Shown one piece after another: positions 36,900 through 50,566 of a stretch of DNA of 64,000 nt; position 1 is the first letter of the stretch, and each line of letters starts with the position of its first letter. Made by a program: the position numbers and the translations under genes. Source of the DNA: Aquamicrobium sp. (lineage in GTDB: Bacteria; Pseudomonadota; Alphaproteobacteria; Rhizobiales; Rhizobiaceae); NCBI RefSeq assembly GCF_023954335.1, contig NZ_JAMLIE010000001.1, positions 2,232,001 through 2,296,000 of the forward strand, in the 5' to 3' direction. A model generated the notes under the pieces. That model saw nothing but the letters and a program-made list of their open reading frames with translations, was not told where the DNA came from and did no database searches.

Positions 36900-37351
36900 C
36901 AGGCCGGCCTCTTCTGCACCATGGTCTGGCGCAGGCAGCGCGCCACGAGGTCGCCGTGCTGGTTGTAGGCGCGGTGCTCCATCTCGACCACGCCGCGGTC
37001 GGGCTTCGATTTCGATTCGCGCACCGAGCGGATCTCCGTCTCGACGCGCACCGTATCGCCGTGGAACAGCGGGTGCGGGAAGGTCGTGTCGGTCATGCCG
37101 AGATTGGCGACGATGGTGCCGAGCGTCGTGTCGTGGACCGAGATGCCGATCATCAGGCCGAGCGTGAACAGCGAGTTGACCAGCGGCTTGCCCCACTCGC
37201 TCTTCGCCGCATAGTCAAAGTCGATATGCAGCGGCTGCGGGTTCATCGTCATCATCGAGAACAGCACGTTGTCGCTTTCGGTGACCGAGCGTGTCATCGG
37301 GTGGCGGATCACCTGCCCGACGGCGAACTCTTCCAGATACAGCCCCGCCAT
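36899..37351 (-). CDS. MaoC-family hot-dog dehydratase
   Basis: 150 residues. TESDNVLFSMMTMNPQPLHIDFDYA gives the Asp and His catalytic dyad of the R-hydratase motif (D-x5-H type), and VNSLFTLGLMIG follows. Stop overlaps the CitE-like start. A MaoC/CitE pair suggests successive hydration and cleavage of a mesaconyl-CoA-like acyl-CoA. Confidence 0.87.
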   Translation of the reverse strand: MAGLYLEEFAVGQVIRHPMTRSVTESDNVLFSMMTMNPQPLHIDFDYAAKSEWGKPLVNSLFTLGLMIGISVHDTTLGTIVANLGMTDTTFPHPLFHGDTVRVETEIRSVRESKSKPDRGVVEMEHRAYNQHGDLVARCLRQTMVQKRPA

Positions 37352-37471
37352 CCGGCAACCCTCCCTTTCGTCGGCGCACTCATGGTTTACGCCCGGTCAA
37401 GATTCATGGTGAACCGTTCGTAAACCATTTTTACCTAACGTCCACAGCATTCAAGTTTGGCGTGGGCGTCG

Positions 37472-38614
37472 ATGATTGTCAGGCACTTCCTCAAATGGAT
37501 CGGCAATGCGCGCGTCGGCGAGCGCGCCGCGGCGGCGGGGGCTCTGGCCCGCGCGCTGCTCGATCACCAGATCGCCTTCGAGGATCGCTGCGAGGCCGAG
37601 GCGGCGCTGACGCTGCTGCTCGACGATCCGTCGCCCAAGGTGCGCGCGGCGCTTGCCGAGGCGCTGTCGACCAGCCGCCACGCCCCGCCGCAGATCGTCG
37701 CCGCGCTCGCCTCCGACCAAGACGAGGTGGCGGCTTGCGTTCTCGTTCGTTCGCCATTGCTTACCGAAGTCGACCTGATCGATCGCGTCGCATCCTCGCG
37801 CCCGTTTATCCAGGCGCTGATCGCCTCGCGCCCCGTCGTGTCGATGAGCCTGTCGGCCGCCATCGCCGAGGTCGGCGCGCTCGAGGCCTGCCTTGCCCTC
37901 GTCGCCAACGAGGGGACCGAGATCGCCTCGCTGTCGTTCCGCCGGATGGCCGAGCGTTTCGGACACGAGGCGGCCCTGCGGGCGGCGCTGCTCGACGATC
38001 CGCGCCTGCCGGGCGAGTGCCGCCACATGCTGCTGGTGGCGCTGGGCGAGGCGCTGCGCCATGCGCCGCTGGTGCGGGCGCTGATGGGCGAGGCGCGGGC
38101 CGAGCGGGTGACGCGCGAGGCCTGCCTGCGCGCCTCGCTGACGCTGATCGAGCACACGGCGGCGAGTGAGCATGCGGCGCTGATCGAGCATCTGCGCCTG
38201 CGCGGCGAATTGACCGCCGGCTTCCTGCTTCGGGCGATCGCCCACGGCAAGGTCGACTTCCTCGGCTCCGTGCTGATGACGCTGTCCGGTCATTCGGAGA
38301 CGCGGGTGAGGGCGATCCTCGCCTCCGGCCGCGATGTCGCCGTCAGTTCCCTGTTCGGCGCGTCCGGGCTGGCGAAGCCGCTGCACGGCGTCTTCCTGCG
38401 CGCACTGAAGGTCTGGCGCGAGGTGGCCGCAGGCCGCCGTGTCGCCGGCGCGCAGGAGGTGAGCTGGCTGATGCTTCAGGAGATCGGCGCCGCGCCGGGC
38501 CAGCCGGGTCCCGCCGAGAGCGATCGCGACGTGGCGGCGCTGATCAAGACCATTCACCTCGAAGCCCTGCGCGACAACGCGCGCGAGCACGCGCTGGCCA
38601 TCGCCGCCGCCTGA
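37472..38614 (+). CDS. DUF2336 domain protein
   Basis: 380 residues from the ATG at 37472. The sequence is a series of short helical repeats (AALTLLLDDPSPKVRAALAEAL, PLLTEVDLIDRVASSRPF, FLLRAIAHGKVDFL), i.e. HEAT-like units named DUF2336, common in alphaproteobacteria. Probably a protein-protein interaction scaffold; no catalytic motif is seen. It ends convergent with the BLUF gene, 18 bases away. Confidence 0.75.
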   Translation: MIVRHFLKWIGNARVGERAAAAGALARALLDHQIAFEDRCEAEAALTLLLDDPSPKVRAALAEALSTSRHAPPQIVAALASDQDEVAACVLVRSPLLTEVDLIDRVASSRPFIQALIASRPVVSMSLSAAIAEVGALEACLALVANEGTEIASLSFRRMAERFGHEAALRAALLDDPRLPGECRHMLLVALGEALRHAPLVRALMGEARAERVTREACLRASLTLIEHTAASEHAALIEHLRLRGELTAGFLLRAIAHGKVDFLGSVLMTLSGHSETRVRAILASGRDVAVSSLFGASGLAKPLHGVFLRALKVWREVAAGRRVAGAQEVSWLMLQEIGAAPGQPGPAESDRDVAALIKTIHLEALRDNAREHALAIAAA

Positions 38615-38632
38615 CGGCGCGGCCGACGGGCC

Positions 38633-38959
38633 TTACCCGAGCGCGAAGGCGGAGACGACCATGTCGATCATCCGCCGGCGCACCATGCCCCAATCCTCGA
38701 AGGTCACGGCGTCGATCGGCACGTTGACGATCTCCGTCACCCCGCTGTGACGCGGGTCCCTGCCGATCGAGCGGAACAGCGCCACGACCGCCGCGTCCGG
38801 GCCTTCGAGAATCTGGCACACGCGCCTGTCCTCGAGGGCGAGAACGCCGGTGATGCCATGCGCCCTGTTGAAGGCGGCGGCCTTGTCGACCAGCGCCGCG
38901 ATGTCGTCTTCCGACACAGCCGGCGCGAGCGTCGAGACATAGACGATGCGCAGCGGCAT
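38633..38959 (-). CDS. Single-domain BLUF blue-light sensor
   Basis: 108 residues, matching one BLUF (sensor of blue light using FAD) domain and nothing else. The photochemical residues are all present: Tyr7 (IVYVS), Asn31 (FNRAHGITG), Gln49 (CQILEG), Trp90 and Met92 (EDWGM). Light excitation would rearrange the Gln-flavin hydrogen bonds. A short BLUF protein signals by binding a partner, and none is encoded on the same strand nearby. Confidence 0.85.
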   Translation of the reverse strand: MPLRIVYVSTLAPAVSEDDIAALVDKAAAFNRAHGITGVLALEDRRVCQILEGPDAAVVALFRSIGRDPRHSGVTEIVNVPIDAVTFEDWGMVRRRMIDMVVSAFALG

Positions 38960-38990
38960 GAAATTCTCCCGTCGGGGGCGGCGAGCGCCG

Positions 38991-41054
<2,064 letters not shown>

Positions 41055-41160
41055 GAGCCTCGGCAGGTAAAGAAAAGCGAATCAGGGCGGCTGTGCCACG
41101 GTTCCTGTTCCGTTCGTAGCACATCCGGGCGGGTGGAGTGCAACCCGCATCGCACCTGTC

Positions 41161-41187
41161 GGAAAGCCCCCGGCGAGGGGGCTTTCC
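41161..41187 (-). terminator. Terminator after the glycine cleavage operon
   Basis: GGAAAGCCCCC-GGCGA-GGGGGCTTTCC is a perfect 11-pair hairpin 34 bases after the gcvP stop. It lacks a T-run, so it may act as an intrinsic or processing-stable 3' end. Confidence 0.6.
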
Positions 41188-41220
41188 GGCGCATGTCTCC
41201 CCGAAAGCGGGGCCGCCGCC

Positions 41221-44022
<2,802 letters not shown>

Positions 44023-44033
44023 TGCGCGGTCCT

Positions 44034-44402
44034 TCAGCCGATATGGGCCTTGTAGGCGGCCTCGTCCATCAGGCCGGCGAGCTGGCTTTCGTCGGCGATC
44101 GTCTGCTTCCACAGCCAGCCCGCGCCCTGCGGCGCGCTGTTGACCAGCGCCGGGTCGGCGGTCAGCGCCTCGTTGACCTCCGTCACCTCGCCGTCGGCCG
44201 GCGCGTAGACATCCGACGCCGCCTTGACGGATTCGACAACCACGGTGGCGTCGCCCCTGGAAAGCGTGCGCCCGGTCTCGGGCAGCTCGACGAAGACGAG
44301 ATCGCCGAGCTGCTCCTGCGCGTAGTCGGTGATGCCGACGGTCGCGACGCCGCCCTCGACGGAGAGCCATTCGTGGTCTTCGGTGTAATAGATCGTTGCC
44401 AT
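44034..44402 (-). CDS. gcvH: Glycine cleavage system H protein
   Basis: 122 residues from the ATG at 44402. The lipoyl Lys is in VVESVKAASDVYAP (about residue 64). HEWLSVEGGVATVGITDYAQ is the N-terminal block. It carries the aminomethyl group between GcvP, GcvT and lipoamide dehydrogenase. Five bases from gcvT, eleven from gcvP. Confidence 0.97.
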   Translation of the reverse strand: MATIYYTEDHEWLSVEGGVATVGITDYAQEQLGDLVFVELPETGRTLSRGDATVVVESVKAASDVYAPADGEVTEVNEALTADPALVNSAPQGAGWLWKQTIADESQLAGLMDEAAYKAHIG

Positions 44403-44407
44403 GAGGA

Positions 44408-45520
44408 TCATCCTTTTCGGTAGCGATGCGGCGTGAAGGGAAGGGGATGGACGGAAACCGGCACGCGGTTGCCGCGCACGTCGGCGAAAAGCTGGGTGCC
44501 GGCCTGCGCCAGCGGCGCGGAGACATAGCCCATGGCGACCGGCGCGCCGAAGGACGGGCCGAAGCCGCCGGAAGTGACGCTGCCGGCCGGGTTGCCCTCG
44601 GCGTCGAACAGCGCGGCGCCGCCGCGCACCGGCTGGCGGCCTTCCGGCTTCAGGCCGACGCGCTTCCGGCTGGCGCCGGCGGCGAGCGCCGCCTTCAGCG
44701 CCTCCGCGCCGATGAAGCCGCCCGTCTCGCGCACCGGCTTCGCCACCGCCCACATCAGCCCGGCCTCGACCGGCGTCGTCTGCGGCGTGATGTCGTTGCC
44801 GTGCAGGCAAAGCCCGGCCTCGAGCCTGAGCGAATCGCGCGCCGCAAGGCCGATCCACTCGACGTTCTCGTCGGCGAGCAGCGCCTTGGCGAACGCCTCG
44901 GCCGCATCGAGCGGCAGCGCCACCTCGAATCCGTCCTCGCCGGTATAGCCCGAGCGGCTGGCGAACCAGCCCGGCTTGGGCTCGGTGCCGTGCATGAAGG
45001 TCAGGTGGCCGATGGCGAGTCCGGCCTTGGCGATGGCAGCCTCGGCCGCCGGTCCCTGAAGCGCGAGGAAGACGCGCTCCAGCGGCTCGACCGTCGCGTC
45101 GAAGCCGGCCGCCACCTCAGTGAGGCGAGCGACATCCTGCGCCGCGTTGCCGGCATTGGCCACCACCATGAACCGCGTCCCGCCGAGCCGGGTGACGATC
45201 AGATCGTCGAGGATGCCGGCCTCGTCGTCGAGCAGGAAGGTGTATTTCGACTGGCTTTCCTCCAGCGCCGCCGGGTCGAGCGGGCAGGCGCGGGCCAGAG
45301 CCTTCGCCGCCTCGGGGCCGGTGACGAGGATCAGCTTCATGTGCGAGATGTCGAACAGGCCGGCCTTCTCGCGGGTGTGAAGGTGCTCCTTCAGGACGCC
45401 GAGCGGGTAGGTGATCGGCATGTTCCAGCCGGCGAAGCCGCCGAAGCGCGCGCTCGCGGCCTCGTGCAGGGCTTTCAGGGGCAGTTCAGAAAGGATTTCG
45501 TCCGTGGTCGTCGCGGCCAT
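44408..45520 (-). CDS. gcvT: Glycine cleavage system aminomethyltransferase (T protein)
   Basis: 370 residues. FGGFAGWNMPITYPLGVLKEH is the N-terminal folate-fold region, the folate-contacting Asp and others are in LFDISHMKLI, and SGYTGEDGFEVAL and LEAGLCLHGNDI are typical. It moves the methylene group to tetrahydrofolate, giving 5,10-methylene-THF, which feeds the methyl-THF used by MetH. First gene of the operon downstream of a glycine riboswitch. Confidence 0.97.
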   Translation of the reverse strand: MAATTTDEILSELPLKALHEAASARFGGFAGWNMPITYPLGVLKEHLHTREKAGLFDISHMKLILVTGPEAAKALARACPLDPAALEESQSKYTFLLDDEAGILDDLIVTRLGGTRFMVVANAGNAAQDVARLTEVAAGFDATVEPLERVFLALQGPAAEAAIAKAGLAIGHLTFMHGTEPKPGWFASRSGYTGEDGFEVALPLDAAEAFAKALLADENVEWIGLAARDSLRLEAGLCLHGNDITPQTTPVEAGLMWAVAKPVRETGGFIGAEALKAALAAGASRKRVGLKPEGRQPVRGGAALFDAEGNPAGSVTSGGFGPSFGAPVAMGYVSAPLAQAGTQLFADVRGNRVPVSVHPLPFTPHRYRKG

Positions 45521-45566
45521 TGTTCCTCCAGAGCAGCACGGGACGGCCGCGCCATGCGGCAGTCCG

Positions 45567-45752
45567 CGCCCCTCTGTCGGAAGCCTGAGAGACTCGGGGC
45601 GCCGGAACCCTGTCGGCGACCCTTACACCTTCGGCGCGGGAACGTGCCGTCCCCGACTTTCCAGAGCGTCTTGACCGGACAACGGTTCTTTTGCCTGAGA
45701 GATTTCGGGCGATTTCCCCTTCGGCGGCAGCTGGCGCTGCTCTCTCCCGCAA
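45567..45752 (-). promoter_or_regulatory. Tandem glycine riboswitch
   Basis: On the minus strand two aptamers follow one another. The first has GGGAGAG, GCCGCCGAAGGGG, CTCTCAGGCAAAAGAACCG and the closing GACGCTCTGGAAAG. The second has GCGCCGAAGGTGTAAG and CTCTCAGGCTTCCGACAGAG. These are the conserved elements of the glycine riboswitch, here in its common double form. It lies 46 bases before gcvT and turns on gcvTHP when glycine is abundant. The 324-base gap between gcvT and the XRE gene is otherwise empty. Confidence 0.95.
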
Positions 45753-45844
45753 ACCGGCAGGGCCCGAGGACCCTTGACCGGACCAGTCCTAGCCGAAGCC
45801 GTCTTCCCTGTCACCTGCCTGCGACGGAAAATGTCGTGCAGGGA

Positions 45845-46222
45845 TCAATGCGCGGCGATGCGGTCCATGTGCCGCTCGAGCCGGACGATGATCTCCGCCG
45901 TCTCGCGATGCAGCCGCTTGAGCCGCGCGAGCTGCGGCCCGAGATCCTGCGCCGTCCGCGGGTCTTCCTCCGCCGGGGCCGGGCCGACGCCGTGCAGCAG
46001 CCACGACAGGCTGACGTTCAGCACGCCCGCGAGCGTCGGCAGCCGGTTGGCGCGCGGCTGCGAGCGGCCATCCTCCCAGGACTGGACCGTGGCGCTCTGC
46101 ACGCCGACCCCGCGCGCGAGCTGCGCAGCCGACAGGCCGGCGGCGTTCCGGGCGCGCGCAAGCCTGCCGCCCAGCGTGCCTGAATCGGGAATATCGGAAT
46201 AGATCGTCGTGGTGTCGGGCAC
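45845..46222 (-). CDS. XRE-family helix-turn-helix regulator
   Basis: 125 residues from a GTG at 46222 preceded by a strong AAGGAGGTGGGACGG. The HTH is LARARNAAGLSAAQLARGVGVQSATVQSWEDGRSQPRANRL, with a C-terminal amphipathic helix (QLARLKRLHRETAEIIVRLERH) for oligomerisation. Targets are unknown. It sits upstream of the gcv riboswitch on the same strand; a dyad near 46326 may be its own operator. Confidence 0.82.
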   Translation of the reverse strand: MPDTTTIYSDIPDSGTLGGRLARARNAAGLSAAQLARGVGVQSATVQSWEDGRSQPRANRLPTLAGVLNVSLSWLLHGVGPAPAEEDPRTAQDLGPQLARLKRLHRETAEIIVRLERHMDRIAAH

Positions 46223-46325
46223 CCGTCCCACCTCCTTTGCCGTGTTCGGAAGACGCCCGCAAAGCGGCGGGCGAGCGAGGGGCCAAGGATAGGAACTGAC
46301 GGCCCCGATGCAACCCGCCGTCCTT

Positions 46326-46347
46326 AACACTGTTGAATCAAGGTGTT
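46326..46347. promoter_or_regulatory. Imperfect dyad ahead of the XRE gene
   Basis: AACAC...TTGA-A-TCAA...GTGTT forms a partly symmetrical dyad about 105 bases before the XRE start and 42 bases after the fghA stop. It is a possible autoregulatory operator. Confidence 0.3.
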
Positions 46348-46388
46348 GAAGAGAATCCCCAAGACCTTGAAGCGATTCGGCTTTTGCC

Positions 46389-47228
46389 TCACCGCGCCCC
46401 GAGCCGCTGCGCGTGCCAGCGCAGGTGGTCGTCCATGAAGGTCGAGATGAAGAAATAGGAATGGTCGTAGCCCTCGCGCATGGCGAGCGTCAGCGCGATG
46501 CCGGTTCCCTTGCAGGCGTCCTCGAACAGCCATGGCCGCAAGCCCTCGTCGAGGAAGCCGTCGGCCGTGCCCTGGTCGATCAGGAATTCTGGAAAGCGCG
46601 CCCCGTCCTCGACCAGCGCGCAGGCGTCGTAGGCGCGCCACGCGGCTTCATCCGGCCCGAGATACTTCTCCAGCGCCGGCTTCGACCATCCGGCCGTCGA
46701 GGGCTGGACGATGGGCGCGAAGGCGGAGGCCGAGCGGAAGCGGTCCGGGTGCTTCAGCGCGATGGTCAGCGCGCCGTGCCCGCCCATCGAGTGGCCGAAG
46801 ATGCCCTGCCGCGCCATGTCGGCCGGAAACTCTTTCGCGATCAGGGCCGGCAGCTCCCGCGTGACGTAGGAATACATCCGGTAGTTCTTCGCGAACCGCG
46901 CTTGCGTGGCATCGACATAGAAGCCCGCGCCCTTGCCGAACTGCCAGTTGTCCGGCTCGTCCGGCACGTCCTCGCCACGCGGGCTGGTGTCGGGGCAGAC
47001 GACGATCAGGCCGAGATCGGCCGCCAGCCGGCGGTATTCGCCCTTGTCCATGACATTGGCGTGGGTGCAGGTCAGGCCCGACAGATACCACAGCACGGGG
47101 CAGGGGCCGTCCTTCGCCTGCGGCGGGACGAACACCGCGAAGGTCATGTCGCAGGCGCATTCCTCCGAGGCGTGGGAATAGACCCCTTGCACGCCGCCGT
47201 GGGATTTCGCGGTGGAAACGGTTTTCAT
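46389..47228 (-). CDS. fghA: S-formylglutathione hydrolase
   Basis: 279 residues. The nucleophile elbow is GIFGHSMGGHGALT (Ser near residue 147), with LSGLTCTHANVMDKGEYRRLA at the N-terminal side and the His in EGYDHSYFFISTF. It hydrolyses S-formylglutathione to formate and glutathione, the second step of the glutathione-dependent formaldehyde pathway begun by FrmA (48391). Its ATG overlaps the vapC stop by 4 bases, so translation is coupled to the toxin gene. Confidence 0.96.
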   Translation of the reverse strand: MKTVSTAKSHGGVQGVYSHASEECACDMTFAVFVPPQAKDGPCPVLWYLSGLTCTHANVMDKGEYRRLAADLGLIVVCPDTSPRGEDVPDEPDNWQFGKGAGFYVDATQARFAKNYRMYSYVTRELPALIAKEFPADMARQGIFGHSMGGHGALTIALKHPDRFRSASAFAPIVQPSTAGWSKPALEKYLGPDEAAWRAYDACALVEDGARFPEFLIDQGTADGFLDEGLRPWLFEDACKGTGIALTLAMREGYDHSYFFISTFMDDHLRWHAQRLGAR

Positions 47229-47629
47229 AAGGCAGGCTCGATCAGTTCGGTTTCGATGGAAAGCTTGCTCGCCAGCGCGGCCAGTCTTCTGTCGGCGGTG
47301 GCGAGCGGCTCGCGCCGCGCCAGCGCGAGCGCGAGATAGAGGCAGTCGTACATCTTGTGGTTGTGAGCGATAGCCAGCGCCAAAGCGTCCGGTACAAGGT
47401 CGGCGTCGAAAACCAGCGTGTCGATCGCTTGCCTGATCGTCGAGATCATCGGTCCGATCTGCGTATGCGAGATCGATCCGGCGCGGACGTGGTTGACGAG
47501 AGCGTTGGCGGCTTCGGCCATGATGATGCCGGGCGCGGCAAGATTCTCTCGTCCCATGATCGACGCGGCTCGCTCGGCATGGGGCCCGGGCACGGCCCAG
47601 TAGACCGCAACGTTCGCGTCGATGATCAT
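47225..47629 (-). CDS. vapC: PIN-domain toxin, VapC family
   Basis: 134 residues. The PIN acidic residues are in MIIDANVAVYW (Asp4), IIMAEAANAL (Glu) and KMYDCLYLALA (Asp), with a C-terminal ADRRLAAL block. VapC toxins are Mg-dependent ribonucleases that cut tRNA or rRNA and are held by VapB. The gene overlaps vapB by 4 bases upstream and fghA by 4 bases downstream. The family is recognised by its motifs; activity is assumed. Confidence 0.88.
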   Translation of the reverse strand: MIIDANVAVYWAVPGPHAERAASIMGRENLAAPGIIMAEAANALVNHVRAGSISHTQIGPMISTIRQAIDTLVFDADLVPDALALAIAHNHKMYDCLYLALALARREPLATADRRLAALASKLSIETELIEPAL

Positions 47630-47892
47630 GTGTCGTCGTCTGGCGAAAACGGTCTTGCGTCCCGCTCGGCGCGAGCCTTCCGCATGATGCGGATCATCGT
47701 TTCGGCATCAACCGGCCTCGTCCGCGCCCTGATCTCGTCCATGCGCCGGATGATCTCCTCACGCGACGGCTTCATCTTCTCGGCCAGCGCCTCGCGCGCG
47801 ATCTGCTCGGCCGATTTGCCTTCGCGCTTTGCCGCTTCCTTGACGCGTTTCATGACGTCTTCGGGAATGTTGCGTATCACCATGCTGGCCAC
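47626..47892 (-). CDS. vapB: Antitoxin, VapB/FitA-like ribbon-helix-helix
   Basis: About 88 residues. MVIRNIPEDVMKRVKEAAKREGKSAEQIAREAL is the ribbon-helix-helix DNA-binding domain, and the charged C-terminal tail binds and blocks VapC. Start choice: GGAGG lies 5 bases before a GTG at 47892; the ATG at 47904 would put its ribosome site in the operator, and an ATG at 47883 is also possible. The start overlaps nothing, but its end overlaps vapC by ATGA. It presumably represses its own promoter. Confidence 0.82.
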   Translation of the reverse strand: MASMVIRNIPEDVMKRVKEAAKREGKSAEQIAREALAEKMKPSREEIIRRMDEIRARTRPVDAETMIRIMRKARAERDARPFSPDDDT

Positions 47893-47904
47893 GGCAGCCT
47901 CCAT

Positions 47905-47923
47905 TGATATCACAAAGATATCA
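47905..47923. promoter_or_regulatory. Probable VapB operator
   Basis: TGATATC-(ACAAA on the plus strand)-GATATCA is a perfect 7-base inverted repeat directly after the yaiI stop and before the vapB start. Its position fits autoregulation by the VapBC complex. Confidence 0.6.
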
Positions 47924-48390
47924 TCACGGTTTCGCGAGAACAAGCGCGCGCCGCGCCGTCTGGTCGAGCGCAGACAGGAAGGCCGAGCGGTCGCGCGGCG
48001 AAAAGCCGGGATTGTAGCCCTTGATCTCGCCCGTCTCGCGCAGATGCTGCTTCAGGTCGCGCATCGCCACCGCCATGCCGATGGTTTCCGGCGTGAACGG
48101 CCGGCCCGTGGGGCCCAGGACATGTACGCCCTTCTCGACCAGCCGCGCGGCCAGCGGCACGTCTGCCGTGACGGCGATGTCGTTGGCGCGGGCGTTCTCG
48201 ACGATCCAGTCGTCGGCGGCGTCCGCGCCCTGCGGCACCACGACATGCCGCACCATCGCATCGCGCGAGGGGCGCAGGCCGCCATTGGAGACGAAGGTGA
48301 CGATAAGCCCGTGCCGCGCCGCCACCTTGGCCGCCTCGTCCTTGACCGGGCAGGCGTCGGCGTCGACGTAGAGGGACGGCTGCACCGCGA

Positions 48391-48394
<4 letters not shown>
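47924..48394 (-). CDS. YaiI/YqxD family (DUF188) protein
   Basis: 156 residues. LYVDADACPVKDEAAKVA at the N terminus and NDIAVTADVPLAARLVEKG, GPTGRPFTPETIG are the family blocks. The family has a PIN-like fold with acidic residues but no confirmed activity. It overlaps frmA upstream by ATGA and lies in an operon with vapBC and fghA. Confidence 0.9.
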
Positions 48395-49518
<1,124 letters not shown>

Positions 49519-49694
49519 GGCGTGCTCCCGGTTTCTGGTCTGTTTCGCAACCTTTGCTAACCGACGCGTGCGGCGAATGCCAGAGGCGTCGCGATTCCCC
49601 GACCTTTCAGCGGCATGCGCCACGGACTTCAAAACCTTCCCAAATCCTGCCACGGACATATCGTCTGCTTGCCCGACAGTCTTCAGGAGTCGCC

Positions 49695-50474
49695 ATGTCC
49701 CGTCATTCCCTTTCGCGCCGCGCCTTCTTCGCCGCCGGTTCCGCCCTTGCCGCGGGTTTCGCCACGCGCGCTCTCGCCGACGCGCCGGACGCACAGGACA
49801 AGGTGATCGAAGGCTCCGTCATCTATCGCGAGCGCATGATGCTGCCGCGGGGCGCACGCGTCGAAGTGCAGCTCGTGGACGTCTCGCTGGCTGACGCGCC
49901 CGCCGTCGTGCTCGCGAGCGCGACCGTCACGGACGCCGCCGCCAGCCCCGTCCGCTACCGGCTGGGCTACGACCCCGCGCTCGTCGAAAGCGGCCATCGC
50001 TACGCATTGCAGGCCCGCATCAGCATCGATGACCGCCTGCTCTTCATCAACGACACCCATCACGCGTTCGAGCCCGGCCAGTCTTCGGCGGATATTCCGG
50101 TCGTCCGCGTCGCGGCGCAGCCGGAGCAGGAAGCCCTCGCGCTGACGGGGTCGTGGCTTGCGGAAGACATCCTCGGCGGGGGCGTCATCGACAACGTCCA
50201 GACCACGCTGATCATCACGGAGGATGGCACGGTCTCCGGCATGGGCGGCTGCAACGGCTATGGCGGCACGGCGCGGATCGACGGCGAGGCCATCGAGTTC
50301 GGCCAGATCGTCTCCACCCAGATGGCCTGCGCCGAAGCCATCATGAATCAGGAGCTTACATTCTTCGAGGCGCTGGGCCGCGTCGCGTCCTTCCGCATCC
50401 TCCAGGAAGAGCGCAAGCTGCTTCTTCTGGACGAAGGCGGCGAAGAAACGCTCGTCAGGCTCGCCGCCATGTAG
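49695..50474 (+). CDS. Exported META/HslJ-domain protein with YbaY-like domain
   Basis: 259 residues from the ATG at 49695. A twin-arginine-like signal (SRRAFFAAGSALAAGFATRALA) suggests Tat export. A YbaY-type lipoprotein-like barrel (GSVIYRERMMLPRGARVEVQLVDVSLA) is followed by a META domain with LTIITEDGTVSGMGGCNGYGG-type motif and TQMACAEAIMNQE. Such proteins are linked to heat, antibiotic or envelope stress. Function not established. Confidence 0.8.
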   Translation: MSRHSLSRRAFFAAGSALAAGFATRALADAPDAQDKVIEGSVIYRERMMLPRGARVEVQLVDVSLADAPAVVLASATVTDAAASPVRYRLGYDPALVESGHRYALQARISIDDRLLFINDTHHAFEPGQSSADIPVVRVAAQPEQEALALTGSWLAEDILGGGVIDNVQTTLIITEDGTVSGMGGCNGYGGTARIDGEAIEFGQIVSTQMACAEAIMNQELTFFEALGRVASFRILQEERKLLLLDEGGEETLVRLAAM

Positions 50475-50566
50475 TTGTCAAGCGGCCTGTTGATGGGGCC
50501 GTTCGGGACTCGACGCGCCGGGCCGTGTCGGGGACACTGGAGCCCGCCTCCCGAATCGCCGATTGG

